A stretch of DNA of 64,000 nucleotides from Sva-07 sp963741755. Lineage in GTDB: Bacteria; Actinomycetota; Acidimicrobiia; Acidimicrobiales; Ilumatobacteraceae. The notes under the pieces were generated by a model, which was given only the letters and a program-made list of their open reading frames with translations, ran no database searches and had not been told where the DNA came from. The DNA lies in the NCBI GenBank assembly GCA_963741755.1, contig CAVUJG010000008.1:1-64000 (forward strand). Direction: 5' to 3'. Below are positions 54,081 through 61,930 of the stretch, piece by piece (the first letter of the stretch is position 1; each line of letters starts with the position of its first letter). The translations under genes and the position numbers were made by a program.

Positions 54081-54340
54081 CCGGCAAGCCCGCACGCCCC
54101 GACCGGGCCAACTCTGTTACACCAGCTATGGGGGTTGACTCCCGCGGCTGCGGGGATGAAGTTGTAGTGGGGTTCGGGGGACGTCGGTATGGGGATTGGT
54201 GCGTTGCAGCCCGTGTCACACCATGACGGCGGAGTCCGGCAGGTGGCTGCGATTGTGCTTCGAGCACGAGTGACACCCTCTTTGATTGTTGGCTCCGACC
54301 GAACCTCTGCGGGCATCAACCGAGCAGAGGAGGCAAGACG
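54081..54340 (+). other. Leader region of the IS110 transposase, possible guide-RNA source
   Basis: A non-coding gap of 260 bases before the transposase. It has a CCCGC/GCGGG hairpin near 54143 and the hairpin at 54304-54330. IS110 elements encode a bridge/seek RNA in a non-coding end; this region or the 3' gap could hold it. I cannot fold or compare it here. Confidence 0.3.
54304..54330 (+). promoter_or_regulatory. Hairpin overlapping the transposase ribosome site
   Basis: CCTCTGC (54304-54310) pairs with GCAGAGG (54324-54330) around a 13-base loop. The 3' arm runs into the Shine-Dalgarno GGAGG (54329-54333), 7 bases before ATG 54341. Such a hairpin would limit transposase translation. Confidence 0.5.
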
Positions 54341-55579
54341 ATGGATGTGATCGTGGATCGGTGCGCCGGTCTCGATGTGCACAAACGCACGGTGGTGGCG
54401 TGCGTGCGAACACCAGGCACGGGCCGCCGTAAACGCGACGCCGAGGTGCGCACGTTCGATACGTTCACCGACGGCCTGATCGAGTTACGAAACTGGCTGT
54501 TGGCGGCGAGGGTGACCGAGGTGGCGATGGAAGCGACCGGGGTCTATTGGAAACCGGTGTGGGATGTGCTGGAAGGGCACGGGTTCTCGGTGTTGCTGGC
54601 GAACCCGGCTCACATCAAGAACGTGCCTGGCCGCAAGACTGACGTCAACGACGCCACCTGGATCGCTCAGCTGTTGGAATGCGGTCTGCTCAGCGGGAGC
54701 TTCGTGCCGCCGGTCGAGATCCGCCAACTGCGCGAGATCACCCGCTATCGGCGTCAGCTCGTCGAAGAACGATCTCGTGAAGTGCAGCGTTTGCAGAAGC
54801 TGCTCGAAGACGCCGGGGTGAAGCTCTCATCGGTGGCTTCTCAGGTTCTCGGCGTGACCGGGCGAACAATGCTCGAAGCACTGATCGACGGTGAGCGCGA
54901 CCCAGCGGTTCTGGCCGCGATGGCCAAAGGCAAACTGCGACCCAAGTCCGAACTGTTGGCACGTTCGGTGCCGGGCCGATTCAACAGCTTCCACGCCACG
55001 ATGGCGCGCGAGCTGTTGGACCACATCGACTACCTCGACCTCGCGGTCGCTCGTCTCGACGACAAGGTCGACGCGTTGATGGTCCCTTTCGTTGACGCCC
55101 GCGACCGCCTCGACACGGTCCCGGGCATCGCCAAGCGTTGCGCCGAGATCGTGATCGCCGAGATCGGTGTCGACATGAACCAGTTCCCGACACCAGGGCA
55201 TCTCGCGTCATGGGCGGGGCTGTGTCCGGGCAACAACGAATCAGCCGGCAAACACAAATCGACCGGCACACGCTCGGGCAACCCTTGGCTCACCTCAGCG
55301 CTCGTCGAGGCCGCCTGGTCCGCAGTGCGCACCAAGGACTGCTACCTCGCCGTCCGGTTCCAACGCATCCGCAAACGCCGAGGCGAGCAACGCGCCCTCA
55401 TCGCGATCGCCCACACGCTGCTCGTCATCTGCTGGCACATCCTCGCCGACGACACCATCTACAACGAGATCGGAACCGACTACCTCGCCGGACACGATCA
55501 ACCCGAACGACGCCGCAAGCACCTCGTCAACCAGCTCGAGCAACTCGGCTACACCGTCGAACTCGCACCCGTCGCCTGA
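54341..55579 (+). CDS. IS110-family transposase
   Basis: A 412-residue DEDD transposase. The RuvC-like domain has Asp12 (AGLDVHKR), Glu64 (AMEATGVYW), and Asp101 and Asp104 (KTDVNDA). The C-terminal Transposase_20 domain has TVPGIAKRCAEIVIAEIG and ASWAGLCPGNNESAGK, with a candidate catalytic Ser in NESAGK. It appears intact: no frame break, normal length. ATG 54341 has GGAGG at a good distance. This class of enzyme uses an RNA encoded by the element to choose target and donor. Confidence 0.93.
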   Translation: MDVIVDRCAGLDVHKRTVVACVRTPGTGRRKRDAEVRTFDTFTDGLIELRNWLLAARVTEVAMEATGVYWKPVWDVLEGHGFSVLLANPAHIKNVPGRKTDVNDATWIAQLLECGLLSGSFVPPVEIRQLREITRYRRQLVEERSREVQRLQKLLEDAGVKLSSVASQVLGVTGRTMLEALIDGERDPAVLAAMAKGKLRPKSELLARSVPGRFNSFHATMARELLDHIDYLDLAVARLDDKVDALMVPFVDARDRLDTVPGIAKRCAEIVIAEIGVDMNQFPTPGHLASWAGLCPGNNESAGKHKSTGTRSGNPWLTSALVEAAWSAVRTKDCYLAVRFQRIRKRRGEQRALIAIAHTLLVICWHILADDTIYNEIGTDYLAGHDQPERRRKHLVNQLEQLGYTVELAPVA

Positions 55580-55676
55580 ACACCACAACCAACGAAACCA
55601 CCAGCTGCTCACCCGCGCGCCCCGATCCACAGACAACTCAAACAACTACGTGACACCCCCTGGTCATGATGGAGCC

Positions 55677-57108
55677 ATGACCGTTGTCGAGGATCCGCAG
55701 GTGGGCGAGGCGCCGGCGGGCCGCCTGCCGGGTCTCGGTTCGGTGACGGGTTCCACTGGTATCCGGCTGATCGATCACCGCAGCTTTGATCCGGTCGTCG
55801 ACATCGCCATCGGCGCCGACGCTGGTGTGGTGGGTCCGGAGTGGATTGCTGCGGCGGTCGAGCACTGCGCGCAAGGGTTGTCGATGCTCGAAGCGCTCGA
55901 TCCCACCGACTTCGACCAGGCCACCACCATGGCGTGGGCGAAAGGGGTCGAGCAACTCCGCCGCCAAGCCCACGCCGCTGGCATCGCGGTGGCCGATCAT
56001 CTCGATGTCGCGCAACCGTTTCGTGATCTCGGGTTCTTCACCGCCAAGAACTGGATGAAATACCACCTGCAACTCTCCGGCAGCGAAGCCCACAGCCGAG
56101 TCCAAGAAGCCCGCCTACGCCGCGCCGTGGCCGTGTGGAACAACGCACTCGCCGCCGGCCAAGTCGGCGTCGCCCAAACCCGACTGATGGCACGCATCGC
56201 CGCCAACCCCCGCATCGAACCCGACGTCTTGGTGCGCGGAGTCTGGGAGCTGATGGTCGACGCCATGGACCTGCCCTACGTCGAGTTCGAACGACGAGCC
56301 CTCACCTGGGAAATGCTCGCCGACCCCGACGGCGCCGCCGAGAAACTCGAACGCAACCGTCGACGCCGCACCGCCAGCGTCCTGCAGAACCCTGACGGCT
56401 CGTGGAGCCTCCACGCCCTCTTCGACGACGTCGGCGGCCCCGAGTTCCTCGAAATCTTCTGCTGGTACGTCGACCGAGAATTCGACACCGACTGGAAAGA
56501 AGCCGTCGCCCGTCTCGGTGACGGCAACGTCGACGTCACCAAGCTGCGCCGCACCGAAGCGCAACGACGCGCCGACGCACTGCTCGCCATGGCCCGCGCC
56601 GCCGCTACCAACCCACCCGAACGCAGCCGCCCGCTGCCCACGGTCAACTTCCTCCTCGACGAAAACACCGCCGCCGCCGTCGCTGACGGCCAACCACTCG
56701 ACCCGTCCAACTACCGCGACGTCGATCTCACGCACCGACCGTGGCAACCCCATCAACCCCAATGCCATCATCGGCGTCTCCCTGTGGGCACTCATCCGCC
56801 GAATCGTCACCAACACCCCCGGCGTCATCATCGACATGGGAAGAACCCAACGACTCTTCACCGGCCACGCCCGCGACGCCGTCATGCTCCTCGAGCCCAC
56901 CTGCATCTGGCCCGGCTGCGACCACCCCCACACCTGGTGCCACGCCGACCACCTCACCAGCTGGACCACCCGCGGCCCCACCAACCCCCACAACGGCGCA
57001 CCCCTGTGCCCCCGCCACAACTACCTCAAAGAAACCGGCTTCACCATCTGGCGAGACGACGATGGCCACTGGCACATCACCGCACCCGACGGCACCACCA
57101 TCTGCTGA
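55677..57108 (+). CDS. DUF222-HNH endonuclease (13E12 repeat family), frame interrupted
   Basis: A protein of about 476 residues. The DUF222 part (about 60-330) has AKNWMKYHLQLSGSEAHSRV and QVGVAQTRLMARIA. The C-terminal HNH part lies in the next frame: GVIIDMGRTQRLFTGHARDAV, then zinc-binding CIWPGC, WCHADHLTSW and NPHNGAPLCPRHNYL. Removing one base near 56728-56733 gives DVDLRTDRGNPINPN and one frame. This family is repeated in actinobacterial genomes (REP13E12) and often lies in mobile regions; its role is unknown. ATG at 55677, only 16 bases after the IS right end. Confidence 0.8.
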
Positions 57109-57135
57109 CACACCCGAACGCGCTTGACTGAGGCC

Positions 57136-57705
57136 ATGGATCTCGACCCTGACGTCGACGTGGTGCTGGCAGCACTCCTCGACCCACGCCGACTTGCGGT
57201 GGCCGGGGCCCTCGTCGACGCTCGGCGAACGATCGACGACGTGGTCGAGCACACCGGGCTCGATCGCCCCGATGTGCTCCAGGCCGTCGGAACGCTGCGT
57301 CAAGCCGGACTGGTCGAGCACGACGGCGACACCTACACCCTGCTCGCCGCCATGCTGCGGGCGGCGGCGGCGAGTGTTCGACACGCCGAGCTGCCGATGG
57401 ACCCGACGATCGGCTACGGGATGACCGACGCCGAGCGAGTCGTGCTGTCGCGGTTCTTCCGCGCTCGAACGTTGACCACGATCCCCACGGATCGAGCGAA
57501 ACGACTGATCGTCCTCGAACGTCTTGCCCTCGAGTTCGACGTCGGACGCCACTACAGCGAGCCCGAACTGAACGCCGTGCTCCACGAGTTCCACCCCGAC
57601 GTGGCGGCACTCCGGCGATATCTCGTCGACGAGGAGATGCTCGATCGGCACCATCTCGCCGATGGGCGTCCGGAGTACTGGCGCTCCGGCGGGCGCGTAC
57701 CATGA
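57136..57705 (+). CDS. ArsR-like HTH protein with DUF2087
   Basis: A 189-residue protein. Residues 1-75 form a winged-helix domain (LAALLDPRRLAVAGALVDA, then VEHTGLDRPDVLQAVGTLRQAGLVE). Residues 95-185 are DUF2087: LSRFFRARTLTTIPTDRAKR, HYSEPELNAVLHEFHPD and RRYLVDEEMLDR. DUF2087 with a metalloregulator-type HTH suggests a DNA-binding regulator; ligand unknown. ATG 57136 preferred over TTG 57124. It overlaps the next gene by 4 bases (ATGA). Confidence 0.78.
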   Translation: MDLDPDVDVVLAALLDPRRLAVAGALVDARRTIDDVVEHTGLDRPDVLQAVGTLRQAGLVEHDGDTYTLLAAMLRAAAASVRHAELPMDPTIGYGMTDAERVVLSRFFRARTLTTIPTDRAKRLIVLERLALEFDVGRHYSEPELNAVLHEFHPDVAALRRYLVDEEMLDRHHLADGRPEYWRSGGRVP

Positions 57706-58586
57706 AGGTGCGCCGCATCGACCACGTGCAACTGGCGATGCCGCCCGGCCGAGAGAACGAGGCCATCGAGTTCTACGACGGGCTGCTCGGCATTCCACAG
57801 GTGGCCAAACCGCCTCACCTCGCCGTGCGTGGCGGGTGCTGGTTCGAACGGGGCGACCTCAAGATCCACCTCGGCGTCGACGGCGACTTCCGCCCGGCGC
57901 GTAAGGCGCACCCCGCGTTGCTCGTCGACGATCTGGCCACCCTGGTCGACCGCCTCCGTGCGGCCGGCGTTCCGATCCGCGACGACGAGCCGCTCGACGG
58001 CTACGACCGGGTCTACATCGATGACCCGTTCGGCAATCGCATCGAGCTGCTCGAGCCAGCTGTCGACATCTCGTTTCGCCCGTTGCGCACCACCGATTTC
58101 GATTTGCTCGTCGAATGGTTCGCCGATCCGGTGATCGCACGGTGGTGGAACCAACCGGCCGAACTCGACTCGGTGGCGGCCAAGTACCTCCCTCGGATCG
58201 ATGGCACCGGTGACCCGACATCGATGTGGATCGCCGAGGTCGACGGTGACGCTGCCGGACTCGTGCAGCACTATCGCCACTCGGACTATTCGGCTCACGA
58301 CGCTGCGGTCGGCGTGTCGAACGCTGTGGGGATCGACTATCTGCTCGGCAGTCGCCATCGCGGCCGCGGACTCGGCGGCCGCATCCTGCGAGCCTTCGCC
58401 CGACTTGCCCTGGCGCACCACCCGGACACCGAGGTGTGCGTGGCGACGCCGGCGATCGACAACGTTGCCTCGCGCGCTGCGCTCGAACGGGCGGGTTTCA
58501 CCTACTCGCATGACTGCCAGCCACCCGACGAGCCACCCGCCGCGGTCTACGTGTTCCATCGGGTGCCGATACCGTCGAACACGTGA
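57702..58586 (+). CDS. VOC (glyoxalase-like)-GNAT acetyltransferase fusion
   Basis: A 294-residue fusion. Residues 1-122 are one VOC domain (RIDHVQLAMPPGRENEAIEFY, HPALLVDDL, VYIDDPFGNRIELLEP). Residues 126-290 are a GNAT domain (FRPLRTTDFDLLVEWFADP, acetyl-CoA loop GSRHRGRGLGGRIL, and ATPAIDNVASRAALERAGF), closest in pattern to AAC(6')-type or RimJ-like enzymes. Which substrate each part handles is unknown. Coupled at both ends: ATGA with the regulator and GTGA with the DUF255 gene. Confidence 0.82.
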   Translation: MKVRRIDHVQLAMPPGRENEAIEFYDGLLGIPQVAKPPHLAVRGGCWFERGDLKIHLGVDGDFRPARKAHPALLVDDLATLVDRLRAAGVPIRDDEPLDGYDRVYIDDPFGNRIELLEPAVDISFRPLRTTDFDLLVEWFADPVIARWWNQPAELDSVAAKYLPRIDGTGDPTSMWIAEVDGDAAGLVQHYRHSDYSAHDAAVGVSNAVGIDYLLGSRHRGRGLGGRILRAFARLALAHHPDTEVCVATPAIDNVASRAALERAGFTYSHDCQPPDEPPAAVYVFHRVPIPSNT

Positions 58587-60646
58587 ACCGGCTCGCCGAC
58601 GAAACCTCCCCGTACCTCCGCCAGCACCGCGACAACCCCGTCGACTGGTACCCCTGGGGCGCCGAAGCGTTTGCTGCCGCCGAGGAACGCAACGTGCCGA
58701 TCCTGTTGTCGGTCGGGTACTCGGCGTGCCACTGGTGCCACGTGATGGCTCACGAGTGCTTCGAAGACATCGACGTCGCAGCGAAGATGAACGAGCTGTT
58801 CGTCAACGTCAAGGTCGACCGTGAGGAACGGCCCGACGTCGACGCGCTCTACATGGACGCCGTCCAGGCGCTCACCGGTCGCGGCGGCTGGCCGATGACC
58901 GTGTTCATGACGCCGGACCGCAAGCCCTTCTACGGAGGCACCTACTTCCCCAAGGACGCGTTCCTCCAGTTGATGGATGCCATCGACGACGTGTACCGCA
59001 ACAAACCCGACGACGTACTGCAGAACGTGACCGCACTCACCAAGGCGTTGTCCACGAGCGCCGAGCTGCGACCGAAGAACGATGTACCCGGCATCGAATC
59101 GCTCAATGCCGGGCTCCAGAACTTGGCGAAGGCGTTCGACAGCGAGTGGGGCGGCTTCGGGCAGGCACCGAAGTTCCCGACTCCATCGCATCTCGAGCTG
59201 ATGCTGCGCGCCTACATGACCAACGCCGGCGACGGACCCAAACGCATCATCGAGACCACGTTGGACGCGATGGCATCGGGCGGCATGTACGACCACGTCG
59301 GCGGCGGTTTCGCCCGCTACTCGACCGACCGTGAATGGCTCGTCCCCCACTTCGAGAAGATGCTCTACGACCAGGCGCTGCTGCTCGGGATCTACGTGAA
59401 GGGCCTGATCGTGATCGGGCGACCTGACTGGCGCCTCGTGATCGAGGAGACCATCACGTACGTCCTGGACGAGCTCCGCCACCCGGACGGCGGCTTCTAC
59501 TCTGCACAGGACGCCGATTCACTCGGCCCCGATGGCGCCTCGGTCGAGGGCTGGTTCAGCACCTGGACCCCTGCGGAAGTGCGAGCCGCACTCCCCCAGG
59601 TCGACGCCGCCACCGTCGAGACCTTGATCGACTGGTTCGGGATCACCGACGACGGCAACTTCGAGGGTCGCTCGATCCCCAATCGCATCGCTGCTCGCGG
59701 GCAGTTGACCCGTACACCCGAACTCGATGCGGCGGTCGCCGACCTCCGAGCCGCGCGTTCGCAGCGGCCCCGTCCGGGCCTCGACGACAAGGTCCTCACC
59801 GAATGGAACGCCCTGTTCCTCTCGTCGCTCGCCCAGGCGGCTGCAGTGTTCGGCCGCCAAGACTGGCTCGACGCTGCGATCGCCAACGCCGAATTCCTGC
59901 TGCGCGAGCTCCGCGCCGACAACGGCCGCTGGTTCCGCAGCTGGCACGCCGACGGGCAACCTCCGGCGCGTCACATGGCACTCGCCGCCGACCATGCTGC
60001 ACTCGTCGACGCCTTCACGCACCTCGCCGAAGCGAGCGGCGAGGCACGCTGGATCGAAGAGGCAGCCCGCACCGCCGACACGATGCTCGACTGGTTCTTC
60101 GACCCCGAGCAGGGCGGCCTGTTCACCACCGCCGAGGACGCCGAGGCACTGGTGGTTCGCCAGAAGGACCTCACGGACGGTGCAACCCCCTCAGCGAACT
60201 CGACCGCGGCGATCGCTCTGTTCCGCCTTGCGGCGCTCACCGGCGAGCAGCGCTACGCCAACCAAGCCGACCGCATCCTCCAACTCCTCGCCGCCGCGGT
60301 CGAGACGTCACCGGGCCAGCACTCCAACGCCCTGGTCGCGGCCGACCTGCGCCGACGTGGCCTCACCGAGGTCGTCATCGTCGGCGATCGTCCCGATCTC
60401 GTTCGCCTGGCACAGTCGGTCTGGCGGCCAGACACCGTTCTCGCCTGGGGCGAACCCTACGACTCGCCGCTCTGGAACGACCGGGCCGACGGCTTCGGGT
60501 ACGTCTGTCGGAACTACGCCTGCGAACTTCCCCAGGACACCCTCCAGGGCTTCGCCGAGAAACTGACCGGCCGCAAGGTGACCATCACCGGCAACACCAT
60601 CGTCACCGAACCGATCGATCCTGCTACCAGCGACCCCGATGAATGA
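58583..60646 (+). CDS. DUF255 thioredoxin-fold protein (YyaL/SPATA20 family)
   Basis: A 687-residue protein. The N-terminus MNRLADETSPYLRQHRDNPVDW leads to a thioredoxin-like domain with the active-site CHWC at 49-52 (SACHWCHVMAHECF) and GGWPMTVFMTPD; the rest is an alpha/alpha six-barrel like N-acylglucosamine 2-epimerase (EWGGFGQAPKFPTPS, FHAHFEKMLYDQ-type PHFEKMLYDQALL). The biochemical role of this widespread family is not settled. GTG start overlaps the VOC-GNAT stop by 4 bases. Its 3' end overlaps the convergent nitroreductase gene by 23 bases. Confidence 0.9.
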   Translation: MNRLADETSPYLRQHRDNPVDWYPWGAEAFAAAEERNVPILLSVGYSACHWCHVMAHECFEDIDVAAKMNELFVNVKVDREERPDVDALYMDAVQALTGRGGWPMTVFMTPDRKPFYGGTYFPKDAFLQLMDAIDDVYRNKPDDVLQNVTALTKALSTSAELRPKNDVPGIESLNAGLQNLAKAFDSEWGGFGQAPKFPTPSHLELMLRAYMTNAGDGPKRIIETTLDAMASGGMYDHVGGGFARYSTDREWLVPHFEKMLYDQALLLGIYVKGLIVIGRPDWRLVIEETITYVLDELRHPDGGFYSAQDADSLGPDGASVEGWFSTWTPAEVRAALPQVDAATVETLIDWFGITDDGNFEGRSIPNRIAARGQLTRTPELDAAVADLRAARSQRPRPGLDDKVLTEWNALFLSSLAQAAAVFGRQDWLDAAIANAEFLLRELRADNGRWFRSWHADGQPPARHMALAADHAALVDAFTHLAEASGEARWIEEAARTADTMLDWFFDPEQGGLFTTAEDAEALVVRQKDLTDGATPSANSTAAIALFRLAALTGEQRYANQADRILQLLAAAVETSPGQHSNALVAADLRRRGLTEVVIVGDRPDLVRLAQSVWRPDTVLAWGEPYDSPLWNDRADGFGYVCRNYACELPQDTLQGFAEKLTGRKVTITGNTIVTEPIDPATSDPDE

Positions 60647-61241
60647 TCCGACGCACCGGGCGGCGACCCCGCCGTGCGCTTCGCCCCGGACCTGAGGACG
60701 CCTCGTCGGAGGCAGCGGCTGGGTAGCCCAGCGCGACCGCACCGAGCAGTTCGAGTCCGGACGGGATCCCGAGACGCTGGCGGAGTTCGCGCTCGCCGCG
60801 AAAGACCCCGAAGAACAATGCGCCGAGTCCGACGTCCTCGGCAGCGAGCAGCAGCGTCATCACCGCCATCGACGTGTCGATCGTCCAGTAGGGCACCGGC
60901 CAGGCGGCTGCACCGGCACCCAGCCCGGTCTGAGCCTTGTCGGGCTCGGCGTAGCGGTCGACGTAGGCCTTCGAGTCCGCGAGCGGGAGGGCGATCACCG
61001 GCGCCGTGAGCAGGTGCTGCCACCGGAACGAGTCGCGTCGCACTGCGGGCAGCGTCGAATCCCAGAAGATCTCGGTGTCGGCGCCTTCGAGGACGACGAG
61101 GTGCCACCCTTGCGTCTTGCCGGCGCTGGGCGCCCTCGATGCGAGTTCGACCAACTCATCGAGCAGCGCGGCTTCTAGTGGGCGACCATCGAACGCACGC
61201 GTCATCCGCCGGGAGCGGACGACCTCGGCGAACTCGGTCAT
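60624..61241 (-). CDS. Nitroreductase-family FMN protein
   Basis: A 205-residue nitroreductase-like flavoprotein: EVVRSRRMTRAFDGRPL, then LASRAPSAGKTQGWHLVVLEG for FMN binding, IDTSMAVMTLLLAAEDVGLGALFFGVF near 118-145 and LGIPSGLELLGAVALGYP. Substrate unknown. In F420-using actinobacteria similar proteins reduce or oxidise heteroaromatics. ATG 61241; upstream is an unknown gene 22 bases away. Confidence 0.85.
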   Translation of the reverse strand: MTEFAEVVRSRRMTRAFDGRPLEAALLDELVELASRAPSAGKTQGWHLVVLEGADTEIFWDSTLPAVRRDSFRWQHLLTAPVIALPLADSKAYVDRYAEPDKAQTGLGAGAAAWPVPYWTIDTSMAVMTLLLAAEDVGLGALFFGVFRGERELRQRLGIPSGLELLGAVALGYPAAASDEASSGPGRSARRGRRPVRRIIHRGRW

Positions 61242-61263
61242 GTCATCGCCGTCGGCGCGGTGT

Positions 61264-61920
61264 TCAGCGCTTCCCGAGCTTGACCAGGTCTTCGGCCATC
61301 GTCCAGCCGTAGACGACCATCGCGCCGCCCTTGGCGACCGGCACGGCGCCGAACATCTCGACGACGGCGGGATCGAGCTTCTCCGGCTTCGAGGACTCGT
61401 GGTCGAGGAAGCCATCGGCGCTGCCGGTGGCGGCAATGAACGAGTTCGCGTCGTACTTGGCGTCGACGCCGAACCGCTTGGCGAGCCGCCGACCCCATGC
61501 GCGCTCTTCGCCGACGGCGCTGGAACCAGGCGACGGGGTGACCTCGCGCAGGTCCTTGAAGGCCTCGAGGCCATCGGCGCTCACGAAGCGGCAGCCGACC
61601 ACCACGTCTTCGTCGGGAAATGCCATCAACGCACGGTGATACGCCTCGCCGACGAGGCCGCGCAACACCTGATCGCGCTTCGATGAGCGCTTCACCGACA
61701 TCAGCCCGATCAGCACGCACGGCGTGCCGCCGATGCGTTCGAGCGTCGAGAAGGTGAATCCGTGCAACGCGCCGCCGAATCGGGCGGTGGTGATCAGGAC
61801 CCAGTCCTCTTTCGCCTTGGAGAGCTGCCCAGCGCTGAACGCATCCTCCATCGACGCCAGTTCGTCGAGGTCGGAATCGGTCAGGGCCGCAGCGTCGTTG
61901 GTCGAAACGTCCAGTGCCAT
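61264..61920 (-). CDS. Unrecognised conserved-looking protein next to dnaE
   Basis: A 218-residue soluble protein. It starts MALDVSTNDAAALTDSDLDE and has EDWVLITTARFGGALHGFTFSTL, ERIGGTPCVLIGLMSVKRSS and VKGGAMVVYGWTMAED-like segments (AKGGAMVVYGWTMAED). Pattern suggests an acyltransferase-like (GNAT-type) alpha/beta fold, but I do not recognise a family. It starts 10 bases downstream of the dnaE stop, so it is likely co-transcribed. Confidence 0.7.
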   Translation of the reverse strand: MALDVSTNDAAALTDSDLDELASMEDAFSAGQLSKAKEDWVLITTARFGGALHGFTFSTLERIGGTPCVLIGLMSVKRSSKRDQVLRGLVGEAYHRALMAFPDEDVVVGCRFVSADGLEAFKDLREVTPSPGSSAVGEERAWGRRLAKRFGVDAKYDANSFIAATGSADGFLDHESSKPEKLDPAVVEMFGAVPVAKGGAMVVYGWTMAEDLVKLGKR

Positions 61921-61930
61921 TCGCCCTATT

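Larger units (their letters stand above)
54270..55661 (+). mobile_element. IS110-family insertion sequence
   Basis: A near-identical 12-base direct repeat, GTGACACCCTCT at 54270-54281 and GTGACACCCCCT at 55650-55661 (11 of 12), brackets the transposase and gives a compact 1.39-kb unit with about 70 bases on each side of the gene. IS110 elements lack long inverted repeats and do not make normal target duplications, so these repeats are candidate ends or core sites, not proven ones. The left boundary could lie further upstream. Confidence 0.55.
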
